Shown piece after piece: positions 25,093 to 32,975 of a stretch of DNA of 64,000 bases. The notes below the pieces were generated by a model. It made no database searches, was not told where the DNA came from, and saw only the letters and a list, made by a program, of their open reading frames with translations. Both the position numbers and the translations under genes were made by a program. Source of the stretch: Acidimicrobiales bacterium (GTDB taxonomy: Bacteria; Actinomycetota; Acidimicrobiia; Acidimicrobiales; JACCXE01); NCBI GenBank assembly GCA_035546775.1, contig DASZWD010000030.1:143526-207525 (forward strand), given 5' to 3'. The stretch's first letter is position 1, and each line of letters opens with the position of its first letter.

Positions 25093-25108
25093 TGTGACCA
25101 AGGTCACA
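25093..25108. promoter_or_regulatory. CRP-type site TGTGACC-AA-GGTCACA
   Basis: A perfect 16-base palindrome that fits the CRP consensus TGTGA-N6-TCACA exactly. It lies one base outside the mutY stop codon and about 70 bases upstream of the MBL-fold hydrolase start, a position suited to controlling that hydrolase and the genes after it. Confidence 0.6.
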
Positions 25109-25109
25109 G

Positions 25110-25946
25110 CTACTGACGCAAGCAAAGCGTCAGTGAATTGTCTGCCCAGTCTGCCAGGCCGTCAGCCACGACGGACAACGCGACGCGCTGTGCCCGCTTT
25201 GTGTCCCCCGGCCAACCCATGATCTCGGCCAGGTCGGCGGGGTCGGCGGACACCGCGCCCAGCCGGAGCGCGTCGACGAGACGGCCTCGTCCCTGGCGGT
25301 CCGAGCCTTCGAACTTCGACTGCCGCGTTCGGGCCGGCGCCGGGTCGGGTCCGGCGCGATGCCACGCGCAGTCGTCGGACAACGGGCAGTCACCGCAACG
25401 CGGTTGGCGCTTCGTGCAGATTGTGGCGCCGAGGTCGAGGATGGCCTGATTCCACGCCCACGCCTGGCCGCTGGGCGCCGCCGCGTCGGCGGTCGTCTGG
25501 TCGACGGGCGCGCCGGCCAAGCGAGCGTGCACTCGCGCCGCGTTCACGTCGAGGACACCCACCGCGCGCTCGTAGGCGAAGGCGAGGACGGCGCGTGCGG
25601 TGTAGGCGCCGATCCCGGGCAGCGCCAAAAGCGCGTCGAGGTCGTCGGGCACGCGGCCGGCGTGGTCGGCCGTCACGGCGATGGCGCAGCGATGCAGGCT
25701 GACGGCGCGGCGGTTGTACCCCATGCCCCGCCACGCGGTTACGACGTCGGACTGCGGCGCCGCCGCGCACGCCGGCGCCGTCGGGAACCGTTCGAGGAAG
25801 GCCCGCCAGACCGGAACTACCCGCGCCACCTGCGTCTGCTGGAGCATCACCTCGCTGACAAGGATCGCCCACGGGTCGCGGGTGTGGCGCCACGGCAGGT
25901 CGCGACCGTTGACCGCGGCCCACGCGATCAGGCGGTGCGCCGACAC
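25110..25946 (-). CDS. mutY: MutY, A/G-specific adenine DNA glycosylase
   Basis: A 278-residue adenine glycosylase that removes A opposite 8-oxoG. The catalytic Glu is in LVSEVMLQQTQVARV, the helix-hairpin-helix is LPGIGAYTARAVLAF, and the catalytic Asp is in VLDVNAARV. The [4Fe-4S] ligands are C-x6-C-x2-C-x5-C (CTKRQPRCGDCPLSDDC). It lacks the NUDIX-like C-terminal domain of longer MutY proteins, as is common in actinobacteria. The GTG start lies inside the 3' end of the upstream methyltransferase gene (19-base overlap). Confidence 0.92.
   Translation of the reverse strand: MSAHRLIAWAAVNGRDLPWRHTRDPWAILVSEVMLQQTQVARVVPVWRAFLERFPTAPACAAAPQSDVVTAWRGMGYNRRAVSLHRCAIAVTADHAGRVPDDLDALLALPGIGAYTARAVLAFAYERAVGVLDVNAARVHARLAGAPVDQTTADAAAPSGQAWAWNQAILDLGATICTKRQPRCGDCPLSDDCAWHRAGPDPAPARTRQSKFEGSDRQGRGRLVDALRLGAVSADPADLAEIMGWPGDTKRAQRVALSVVADGLADWADNSLTLCLRQ
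25112..25134. terminator. Stem-loop at the 3' end of mutY
   Basis: ACTGACGC (25112-25119) pairs with GCGTCAGT (25127-25134) across a seven-base loop. It overlaps the last codons of mutY and sits immediately before the CRP-type site, so it may end mutY transcription or separate it from the next promoter. No T run follows. Confidence 0.35.
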
Positions 25947-26677
25947 CAGTGGACGTAGCAGTTGTACGGCAACGCGAAACGCTCCGGCAGTCCCGCCTCG
26001 TCGCACACCGCGAGCACGTGGCGCACCAGTCGCTCGCGCTGTTCGGCGGGACCGCGGGCAACGAAGCTGATCGACGTCACCCGGGCGACGAGCCCGTCGC
26101 GGTCGGTCGGATGGTCGTGGCGGAACGTGGCGGTGCGGAGCGGACCGAATCCCGACGCGTCGTCGAAGGCGGCGCGCCAGGCGTAGGACCACGCGCTCGG
26201 CGTGTCGTCGCGGGCCGCGTCGACCTGCTCCCAAATCGCGTCGACCCAGTCGATACTGCGGTCCTGACCGTTCCAAACGAGACCGAGCCCGCCCAACGGC
26301 CGCAGGACGCGACCGATCTCGCGCAGCGCCGCGGCCCCGTCGAACCAGTGGAACGCTTGCGCCGCCACAACCGCGTCGACCGCGTTGTCGGCCAACGGCA
26401 TCGACTCGGCGGTGCCGTCGACGATCTCGACGCCGAGGTTCTGCTCGGCCAGCGTCGCCCGCATGTGCGCCACCGGCTCGACCGCCACCGGGGTGACGCC
26501 GGCGTTAAGCAACGCGCGGGTGAACTTGCCGGTCCCGGCGGCCAAGTCGACCACGCGCTCGCCGCCGAGGCGCTGCAACAGGAAGGCGACGGCGTCGGGC
26601 GGGTACTCGGGCCGACCCCTTTCGTACGTCGGCCCGACGTGGGCGTAGCCCTCTTCGGCTGACACGTGAACCGGCAC
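25928..26677 (-). CDS. Class I SAM-dependent methyltransferase
   Basis: A 249-residue methyltransferase of the Methyltransf_11 type. Motif I is VVDLAAGTGKFTRALL, an acidic motif II region is VEPVAHM, and VDAVVAAQAFHWFDG matches the AQAFHWF group often annotated as SAM methyltransferases of unknown substrate. Its stop overlaps the mutY start, suggesting co-expression. The start may be slightly downstream (VHVSAEEGY). Confidence 0.78.
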   Translation of the reverse strand: MPVHVSAEEGYAHVGPTYERGRPEYPPDAVAFLLQRLGGERVVDLAAGTGKFTRALLNAGVTPVAVEPVAHMRATLAEQNLGVEIVDGTAESMPLADNAVDAVVAAQAFHWFDGAAALREIGRVLRPLGGLGLVWNGQDRSIDWVDAIWEQVDAARDDTPSAWSYAWRAAFDDASGFGPLRTATFRHDHPTDRDGLVARVTSISFVARGPAEQRERLVRHVLAVCDEAGLPERFALPYNCYVHWCRRTA

Positions 26678-26701
26678 GGCGAATACTTTGGCGCCCGCCC
26701 G

Positions 26702-26788
26702 CCCGCCCTGCCTCTTTGGGGCGCTCGCTACGCTCGCCGCCCGCCCACCCGCCCTGCCTCTTTGGGGCGCTCGCTACGCTCGCCGCCC
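26702..26788. repeat. 46-base tandem duplication before the epoxide-hydrolase-like gene
   Basis: An identical 41-base block occurs at 26702-26742 and 26748-26788, giving a period of 46 bases. Each copy carries the near-palindrome GGCGCTCGCTACGCTCGCC. The second copy abuts the ATG at 26789, so the duplication covers the whole promoter and leader of that gene and lacks any obvious ribosome-binding site. Confidence 0.85.
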
Positions 26789-27628
26789 ATGCCGACGATC
26801 GATGCCAACGGACTCGCATTCGCCTACCTCGAAGCGGGTCCCGCCGACGGGCCGCTGGCGTTGTGCCTGCACGGGTTCCCCGACGCCGCCCCCACCTGGA
26901 ACCCGCTGCTCGCCGCCCTTGCCGACGCCGGCTTTCACGCCGTGGCGCCGTGGATGCGCGGCTACGCGCCGACGCAGGTACCCCCCGACGGTATCTACGG
27001 CGTCGGCATGCTCGAGCAGGACGCCAACGCGTTGCACGAGGCCCTCGGGGGCGACGGGCGCGCCGTGATCATCGGTCATGACTGGGGTGCGATCACCACC
27101 TACGGCACCGCTGTCGTCGCCCCCGATCGGTGGCGGCGTGTCGTCACCATGGCGGTGCCACCGGCGCCGGCCCTGGGCGCCGGCTTCCTGTCGTTCAAGC
27201 AGCTGCGGCGCAGTTGGTACATGTTCTTCTTCCAGAGCCCGATGGCCGAGATGGCCGTCGGGGTGAACGACCTCGAGTTCATCGACGGCCTGTGGGCCGA
27301 GTGGTCCCCCGGCTTCGACGGCTCGGCACACATCCCCGCGGTCAAGGACGCTCTGCGCGATCCGGCAAACCTCGCCGCCGCCATCGGTTACTACCGCGCC
27401 ATGCTCGGGAGCACGGACCATCCCGGCACGCAGGGCGTCCCCCCGCAACCGCTGTTGTACCTCCACGGCCGCGACGACGGCTGCCTCGGCGTCGACCTCA
27501 CGACGACCGCCGCGACGTTCCTGTCCCCCGAATCACGCGTCGAGGTGCTCGACGACTGCGGTCACTTCCTTCAGGTCGAGCGGCCCGACCTGGTCAACAA
27601 ACTCGTCGTCGACTGGGTGACGGCTTAA
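26789..27628 (+). CDS. Alpha/beta hydrolase, epoxide-hydrolase-like
   Basis: A 279-residue alpha/beta hydrolase. The nucleophile elbow is GHDWGAIT, with Asp as nucleophile, and the oxyanion motif is LHGFPD. Both are typical of epoxide hydrolases and haloalkane dehalogenases. The catalytic His is in DDCGHFLQVERP and an acid is in HGRDDG. Epoxide hydrolase is the better guess because cap-domain tyrosines are present, but the substrate is unknown. The stop overlaps the stop of the convergent dehydratase (TTAA). Confidence 0.78.
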   Translation: MPTIDANGLAFAYLEAGPADGPLALCLHGFPDAAPTWNPLLAALADAGFHAVAPWMRGYAPTQVPPDGIYGVGMLEQDANALHEALGGDGRAVIIGHDWGAITTYGTAVVAPDRWRRVVTMAVPPAPALGAGFLSFKQLRRSWYMFFFQSPMAEMAVGVNDLEFIDGLWAEWSPGFDGSAHIPAVKDALRDPANLAAAIGYYRAMLGSTDHPGTQGVPPQPLLYLHGRDDGCLGVDLTTTAATFLSPESRVEVLDDCGHFLQVERPDLVNKLVVDWVTA

Positions 27629-28140
27629 CTCGACCAGACGTCGTCACCGTAGGGACGCCGGCGCACCGGAGCGGCGTCCTTCTTCCACACCATGACCTTG
27701 CGGCGGAAGTAGCAGACCTCGTCGCCGTGCTGGTTGAAGCCCTTGGTTTCGACGGTGACGATGCCGCGGTCGGGCTTGGAGGACGACTCGACCTTGTCGA
27801 GCACGCGCGTCTCGGCGTAGATGGTGTCGCCGTGGAACGTCGGCTTCTTGTGGGTCAGCGACTCGATCTCGAGATTCGCGATCGCCGCGCCGGACACGTC
27901 GGGCACCGACATGCCGAGCACGAGTGAATACACGAGGTTGCCGACGACGACGTTCTTGCCGTGCACCGTCTCGTTCTCGGCGAACCACACGTTGGTGTGC
28001 AGCGGGTGGTGATTCATCGTGATCATGCAGAAGAGGTGATCGTCGTATTCGGTGATCGTCTTGCCGGGCCAGTGCTTGTAGATGTCGCCCACCTCGAAGT
28101 CCTCGAGGTACCGCCCAAACGGCCTGTCGTACGTCGTCAT
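27625..28140 (-). CDS. MaoC-like dehydratase, candidate mesaconyl-CoA hydratase
   Basis: A 171-residue single hot-dog MaoC protein that would hydrate an enoyl-CoA. The catalytic Asp/His region is DDHLFCMITMNHHPLHTN, and the core is VVGNLVYSLVLGMSVPDVSG. It is divergent, 52 bases away, from an acyl-CoA dehydrogenase that looks like methylsuccinyl-CoA dehydrogenase, and 3 kb from a malyl-CoA-type lyase. That grouping suggests hydration of mesaconyl-CoA to methylmalyl-CoA in the ethylmalonyl-CoA pathway. The specific substrate is inferred. Confidence 0.7.
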   Translation of the reverse strand: MTTYDRPFGRYLEDFEVGDIYKHWPGKTITEYDDHLFCMITMNHHPLHTNVWFAENETVHGKNVVVGNLVYSLVLGMSVPDVSGAAIANLEIESLTHKKPTFHGDTIYAETRVLDKVESSSKPDRGIVTVETKGFNQHGDEVCYFRRKVMVWKKDAAPVRRRPYGDDVWSS

Positions 28141-28192
28141 GCCAGCCAAGCTAATGGTGGGGCCCGCGCGTCCCAAACGTAGGATTGCGGGC

Positions 28193-29776
28193 ATGCCAGC
28201 CCCTTTTTCGATGGATGAGGCCCGCGCCGCGTTGGGGGACGCGCAATCGCTCGTGGACGCGTGTGCCCGGCGCATCGCCGGTAACGGCGGCGTCGACGCC
28301 CACCAGGTCGTGGCGTACGACTTGGCCCACGCCGCCGCCGCGGTCGCCTGCGCCCGGGGCGCAGCCGACTACGGCGACCGCGGGGACGTCGAAGCGCGGC
28401 TGGCGGCGGCCTTCGTCGCCGACGCCATCCACGACGTGGCGTCGCGGGTCACCGGTCGTGAGGCGGCGTGGGGCGTCGAGCCGGGCGCGCTCGACAAGGC
28501 CCTGCGGCTCACCGCCGCCGGCCGCGATCCCGAGTTCATGGCGTCGCTGTGCGGCGAGGAAGGCCCGCGGCACCTGGGCGACGACATGCAACTCGTCGCC
28601 GACACGTTCCGCCGGTTCGCCGAGGACAAGGTCCGCCCCGTCGCCGAGCACATCCACCGGACCAACAGCGATATCCCCGAAGACATCATCAGTGGCCTCG
28701 CCGAGCTCGGCACGTTCGGCCTGTCCGTCCCCGAGCAGTACGGCGGCTGGGCGACAGGAAGCGACGACGAGTACGTCTCGATGGTGGTGGCCACCGAGGA
28801 GTTGTCGCGGGGCAGCCTCGGCGTGGGCGGCAGCCTCATCACGCGACCCGAAATCCTCACGCGTGCACTCCTCAAGGGCGGCACCGAGGAACAGAAGGCC
28901 GAGTGGCTGCCCAAGCTGGCGACGGGTGAAGTCATGAACGCGGTGGCCGTCACCGAGCCCGACTTCGGCTCCGACGTCGCCGGCGTCAAGGTCACCGCGG
29001 TACGCGACGGCGACGACTATGTCGTCAACGGCGTCAAGACGTGGTGCACGTTCGCGGCGCGCGCCGACGTGCTGATGCTGCTCGTGCGCACCGGAACCCC
29101 CGACTCGGGCCACCGCGGCCTGTCGCTGCTGATTTCGCCGAAGGAACGCGGCGACGGCCACGGCTTCCTCCTCACCCAGGACGGCGGCGGCAAGCTCGAA
29201 GGCCGCCCGATCGACACCCTCGGCTACCGCGGCATGCACTCCTACGAACTCGCCTTCGAGAACTGGCTCGTTCCGGCCGCCAACCTCATCGGCCTCGACG
29301 ACGGGTTGGGCAAGGGCTTCTACATGCAGATGGCCGGCTTCGAGAACGGCCGCCTGCAAACCGCGGCGCGCGCCATCGGCGTGATGCAGGCCGCCTACGA
29401 AGCGGCGCTCGACTACGCGAGCAACCGCGTCGTGTTCGGCGAGCCGATCGTCAACTACCAACTCACGCGCGCCAAGCTCACCAAGATGGCGGCGATCATC
29501 CAGGCCGCCCGCCAGTTCAGTTATCACGTCGCCCACCTGATGGCCAAGGGCGAGGGCTCGATGGAGGCCAGCCTCGTCAAGGCCTACGTGTGCCGCGCCG
29601 CCGAGTGGGTGACGCGCGAAGCCCTGCAGATCCACGGCGGCATGGGTTACGCCGAGGAGTTCCCCGTCAGCCGCTACTTCGTCGACGCCCGCGTGCTGTC
29701 GATCTTCGAGGGCGCCGACGAAACGCTCGCCCTCAAGGTGATCGCCCGCCGCCTCACCGAGGCTGCGGCGTCCTAA
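28193..29776 (+). CDS. mcd: Acyl-CoA dehydrogenase, likely (2S)-methylsuccinyl-CoA dehydrogenase
   Basis: A 527-residue flavoprotein. About 140 N-terminal residues precede the normal dehydrogenase fold, an extension that methylsuccinyl-CoA dehydrogenase has but most acyl-CoA dehydrogenases lack. The core shows VTEPDFGSDVAGVKV, GVKTWCTFAARADVL, the flavin region QIHGGMGYAEEFPVSRYF, and the catalytic Glu in SIFEGADETLALKV. It would oxidise methylsuccinyl-CoA to mesaconyl-CoA. The assignment rests on the extension and on the adjacent hydratase and lyase genes. A DinB-like gene follows with a TAATG overlap. Confidence 0.75.
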   Translation: MPAPFSMDEARAALGDAQSLVDACARRIAGNGGVDAHQVVAYDLAHAAAAVACARGAADYGDRGDVEARLAAAFVADAIHDVASRVTGREAAWGVEPGALDKALRLTAAGRDPEFMASLCGEEGPRHLGDDMQLVADTFRRFAEDKVRPVAEHIHRTNSDIPEDIISGLAELGTFGLSVPEQYGGWATGSDDEYVSMVVATEELSRGSLGVGGSLITRPEILTRALLKGGTEEQKAEWLPKLATGEVMNAVAVTEPDFGSDVAGVKVTAVRDGDDYVVNGVKTWCTFAARADVLMLLVRTGTPDSGHRGLSLLISPKERGDGHGFLLTQDGGGKLEGRPIDTLGYRGMHSYELAFENWLVPAANLIGLDDGLGKGFYMQMAGFENGRLQTAARAIGVMQAAYEAALDYASNRVVFGEPIVNYQLTRAKLTKMAAIIQAARQFSYHVAHLMAKGEGSMEASLVKAYVCRAAEWVTREALQIHGGMGYAEEFPVSRYFVDARVLSIFEGADETLALKVIARRLTEAAAS

Positions 29777-30330
29777 TGGGCGTCGGCGACTGGGACGTCC
29801 CACGTCCGGGCTGGACGTGCGCCGAATGCGGCTTCGCGTTCGACGACTTCGACCCGCACTCGGTGGCGGAGTCCATCGCCAAGACGGGTAAGCGCCTGCG
29901 CGCTCCTCTCACCCGCGGCCTGAAGGACGAGGACCTCGACGCCGTCCTGCGCGCGCGACCCGTGCCCGACATGTGGTCGGCGCTCGAATATGCCTGCCAC
30001 GTGCGCGACGCGCTGCGCATCAACATCGAGCGCGTGCCCGCCACCGTCGCCGGCAACCCGCCCGAGTTCCAGGCGCTGGCGCGTGACAAGGCGGCGTTGA
30101 GCAGGCGCTATAACGAGCAGGATCCGGCGGCGGTCGCCGACGAGATCGACGCCGCCGCTGCCGAGTTGAGCGCGGCGTTCGCCGCCGTACCCGACGACGG
30201 TTGGGATCGCTACTGGATGCGCGACGACATGAAGTTCACCATCGACTGGATGGCACGCAACGTGCAGCACGAAGTCGATCACCACCTCCTCGACATCGGA
30301 AGGACCCTGCGGCAGGTACGCGGGCGTTGA
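29776..30330 (+). CDS. DinB-like metal-binding protein with N-terminal CxxC
   Basis: A 184-residue protein of the DinB/YfiT helix-bundle superfamily. The metal-binding His pattern is seen as CHVRDAL and QHEVDHHLLD. The N-terminus carries GWTCAECGFAFDD, which may be a small zinc site. Relatives include mycothiol- or bacillithiol-dependent transferases, but the function here is unknown. It overlaps the dehydrogenase stop by one base. Confidence 0.7.
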   Translation: MGVGDWDVPRPGWTCAECGFAFDDFDPHSVAESIAKTGKRLRAPLTRGLKDEDLDAVLRARPVPDMWSALEYACHVRDALRINIERVPATVAGNPPEFQALARDKAALSRRYNEQDPAAVADEIDAAAAELSAAFAAVPDDGWDRYWMRDDMKFTIDWMARNVQHEVDHHLLDIGRTLRQVRGR

Positions 30331-30368
30331 GCGAACAGCTCACAGACGGAACTAAGAAAGGCACTCAT

Positions 30369-31256
30369 ATGAACCAGGAACAGCTCGACAAGGTCCGCGC
30401 CGGCCGTGGCTTCATCGCCGCCCTCGACCAGTCCGGCGGGTCGACTCCCAAGGCCCTCAGGCTCTACGGCATCGAAGAGTCGGAGTACTCGGGGGAGGCC
30501 GAGATGTTCGACAAGATCCACGAGATGCGTTCTCGGATCATCGAGAGCCCGTCGTTCAACGGCGACCGCATCCTCGGGGCGATCCTGTTCGAGATGACGA
30601 TGGACCGCCAGATCTCGGGCATGGACACCGCGGAGTACCTGTGGTCGAAGAAGGGCGTCGTGCCGTTTTTGAAGATCGACAAAGGCCTCGCCGACGAAGC
30701 CGACAACGTGCAGCTGATGAAGGCCATGCCCGACCTCGACGCGCTGCTCGAGCGCGGCGTGGCCAAGGGCATCTTCGGCACGAAGGAGCGCTCGGTCATC
30801 AACGACGCCAACGAGACAGGCGTGCAGGCGATCGCGGCGCAGCAGTTTGAGGTCGGCAAGCAGGTCCTGTCGCACGGCCTCGTGCCCATCCTCGAACCCG
30901 AGGTCAACATCAAGGCGCCCAACAAGGCCGAAGCCGAGGCGCAGCTGAAGGCGGCGCTGCTCGCCGGCCTCGACGACCTGTCCGCCGACCAGCACGTGAT
31001 GTTCAAGCTCACGCTGCCATCCGAAGACGGTTTCTACAGCGACCTCGTCAACCACCCGAAGGTGGTCAAGGTCGTCGCCCTCTCGGGCGGCTACACCCGC
31101 GCCGAGGCGTGCGAGAAGCTGGCCAAGAACCCCGGCGTGATCGCGTCGTTCTCCCGCGCGTTGACCGAGGGTCTCACGGCCCAGCAGAGCGACCAAGAGT
31201 TCGACAAGGCCCTCGACGCGTCGATCCAGGCGATCTTCGACGCCTCGGTCAAGTAG
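30369..31256 (+). CDS. Class I fructose-bisphosphate aldolase
   Basis: A 295-residue Schiff-base aldolase of the bacterial class I group (COG3588). The sequence begins FIAALDQSGGSTPKALRLYG, and ILGAILFEMTMDR and VPFLKIDKGLADE follow. The Schiff-base Lys probably lies in MFKLTLPSE. It splits fructose 1,6-bisphosphate in glycolysis or forms it in gluconeogenesis. AAAGG precedes the ATG. Transcription likely ends at the large hairpin just downstream. Confidence 0.9.
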   Translation: MNQEQLDKVRAGRGFIAALDQSGGSTPKALRLYGIEESEYSGEAEMFDKIHEMRSRIIESPSFNGDRILGAILFEMTMDRQISGMDTAEYLWSKKGVVPFLKIDKGLADEADNVQLMKAMPDLDALLERGVAKGIFGTKERSVINDANETGVQAIAAQQFEVGKQVLSHGLVPILEPEVNIKAPNKAEAEAQLKAALLAGLDDLSADQHVMFKLTLPSEDGFYSDLVNHPKVVKVVALSGGYTRAEACEKLAKNPGVIASFSRALTEGLTAQQSDQEFDKALDASIQAIFDASVK

Positions 31257-31266
31257 CCCTCCCCGC

Positions 31267-31317
31267 ACTTCTGTGAAGGGTTTCCCGCCCTATGGGCGGG
31301 CAACCCTTCACAGAAGT
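31267..31317. terminator. Large bidirectional hairpin between aldolase and CoA-lyase genes
   Basis: ACTTCTGTGAAGGGTT (31267-31282) and AACCCTTCACAGAAGT (31302-31317) pair perfectly. After one T/C mismatch, CCCGCCC pairs with GGGCGGG around a TAT loop. The 23-pair stem lies exactly between two convergent genes, three bases from the lyase stop, and can serve both directions. No T run is present. Confidence 0.85.
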
Positions 31318-31319
31318 CG

Positions 31320-32261
31320 TTAGCCGGGGGTGCGGGTGCGGCCGGCGCGCTTGCCGCGGGCCACCAACTTGACCGCGACCTTGCGGCTGGCTTCGTCGAT
31401 CATCTCGTCGCCGAACATCACCGCGCCCTTGCGGTCGCCGGTGGTAGTGGCCTTCTCGTAGGCGTCGAGCACGTCCCATGCCTTGTCGAACTGCTCCTGC
31501 GTGCCCGAGAACAAGTCGTTGAGGATCTCGACCTGGTCGGGGTGCAGCGCCCACTTGCCGTCGAAGCCGAGGATCTGCGTGCGGGTGGCGTAGTCCTTGA
31601 AGCCCTCGCTGTCGCGCACCTTCACGTACGGGCCGTCGATCACCTGGAGGCCAGCAGCGCGCCCGGCCATGAGGATCTTCATGAACACGTAGTGGAAGTA
31701 GTCGCCCGGATACTCGGGGATCTGGAGACCGCCGGCGAGCGAGGGCATCTCCATCGACGCCGAGAAGTCGACGGGACCGAGGATGATCGTCTCGAGACGG
31801 GGCGACGCCTTGCAGATCTCTTCGACGTTGATGAGGCCCTGCGCCGTTTCGATCTGGGCCTCGATGCCGATGTGACCAAGGGGCAGCCCGCTGTTCTTTT
31901 CGACCTGCGTGAGCAGCAGGTCGAGGGCGACGACCTCGGCCGCCGTGTTGACCTTCGGCAGCATGATCTCGTCGAGACGCTCCCCCGCGTTCCCCACGAC
32001 CTCGATCACGTCGCCGTAGGTCCAGATGGTGTCCCAGGCGTTGACGCGCACGCACAGCACGCGGTCGCCCCAGTCGAGGTTCTTGATGGCATCGACGACC
32101 TTGGCGCGGGCGTCGACCTTCTCCAGCGGCGCCACGGCGTCCTCGAGGTCGAGGAACGTCATGTCAGCGTTGATCGTCGGGCCCTTGGCGAGGAACTTCT
32201 CGCTCGATCCGGGAACCGAAAGGCAGCTACGGCGGGGCAGGTCGCGGGAACGTGCGGACAT
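31320..32261 (-). CDS. mcl: CitE/HpcH-type CoA-ester lyase, likely malyl-CoA/methylmalyl-CoA lyase
   Basis: A 313-residue Mg-dependent CoA lyase. It opens RRSCLSVPGSSEKFL and shows TFLDLEDAVAPLEKVDARA, IMLPKVNTAAEVVALD, GIEAQIETAQGLINVEEI and LGFDGKWALHPDQVEILN, the pattern of bacterial malyl-CoA/beta-methylmalyl-CoA lyases. The same type occurs in ethylmalonyl-CoA gene sets of streptomycetes (from memory). It would split methylmalyl-CoA to glyoxylate and propionyl-CoA. Neighbouring mcd and the MaoC hydratase support this. A pure citrate-lyase-like role is less likely. Confidence 0.78.
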   Translation of the reverse strand: MSARSRDLPRRSCLSVPGSSEKFLAKGPTINADMTFLDLEDAVAPLEKVDARAKVVDAIKNLDWGDRVLCVRVNAWDTIWTYGDVIEVVGNAGERLDEIMLPKVNTAAEVVALDLLLTQVEKNSGLPLGHIGIEAQIETAQGLINVEEICKASPRLETIILGPVDFSASMEMPSLAGGLQIPEYPGDYFHYVFMKILMAGRAAGLQVIDGPYVKVRDSEGFKDYATRTQILGFDGKWALHPDQVEILNDLFSGTQEQFDKAWDVLDAYEKATTTGDRKGAVMFGDEMIDEASRKVAVKLVARGKRAGRTRTPG

Positions 32262-32270
32262 GCGCAGAGC

Positions 32271-32966
32271 CTACGACGAGAGGTTCTGCTTCAGGAAAGC
32301 GAACGCGTCGGCGAGGCACTGCTCGGCGACGTCGTGGTTGTAGGTGCCCAAGGCGTTGGTCTCGTTGGCGAAGGCGTGACCGGTGCCCGGGTGAATCGTG
32401 AAGGAGACGTCCTTACCGAGACCCCGCAGCTCGTCCTGCAGCGCGTTGATCTTGTCGGGCCCGAAGAAGTCGTCGTTCTCGGCGTAGTGGCCCTTGACCG
32501 GCGCAGTGAGGCCGTTCCAGTCGGGGGCATTGCCGAACACCGGGGCGCCGTAGAACGGGACGACGGCGCCGATCTTGGCGCCGTACTCGGCGCCGAGCAT
32601 GAGCGAGAGCATCCCGCCCATGCAGAACCCGATCACACCGACCTTGCTGCTGGTGGTCTCGTTGCGGCCCTGGAGGTAGTCGACGGCGCCCTCCATGTCG
32701 CGCACGGCCCGCGCCTGGTCGAGCGTCGACATGAGGTGGCTCGCCTTGTCCATCTCGTCGTGCTCGGCCAACTCGCCGTGGTACAGGTCCGGGGCGAGCG
32801 CGACGAAGCCTTCACCGGCGAGGCGGTCGGCCATGCCCTTGATCTGGGGGTTCAGCCCCCACCACTCCTGGATCACGAGCACGCCCGGGCCCGACCCGCT
32901 CGCCGGAAGGGCGAGGTAGCCGCTCGCGTTGTCGCCGTTGGACGGAAAGGAAACGGTCTCGCTCAT
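32271..32966 (-). CDS. Dienelactone hydrolase family protein
   Basis: A 231-residue alpha/beta hydrolase of the dienelactone hydrolase family. The Cys nucleophile is in GFCMGGMLS, the characteristic Glu is in VIQEWWGLN, the acid is in HYAENDDFFG and the His is in GTGHAFANE. Such enzymes open lactone rings in chlorocatechol breakdown but are often of unknown role elsewhere. It sits upstream of the CoA lyase on the same strand with a nine-base gap. Confidence 0.88.
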   Translation of the reverse strand: MSETVSFPSNGDNASGYLALPASGSGPGVLVIQEWWGLNPQIKGMADRLAGEGFVALAPDLYHGELAEHDEMDKASHLMSTLDQARAVRDMEGAVDYLQGRNETTSSKVGVIGFCMGGMLSLMLGAEYGAKIGAVVPFYGAPVFGNAPDWNGLTAPVKGHYAENDDFFGPDKINALQDELRGLGKDVSFTIHPGTGHAFANETNALGTYNHDVAEQCLADAFAFLKQNLSS

Positions 32967-32975
32967 GGCGCAGTT

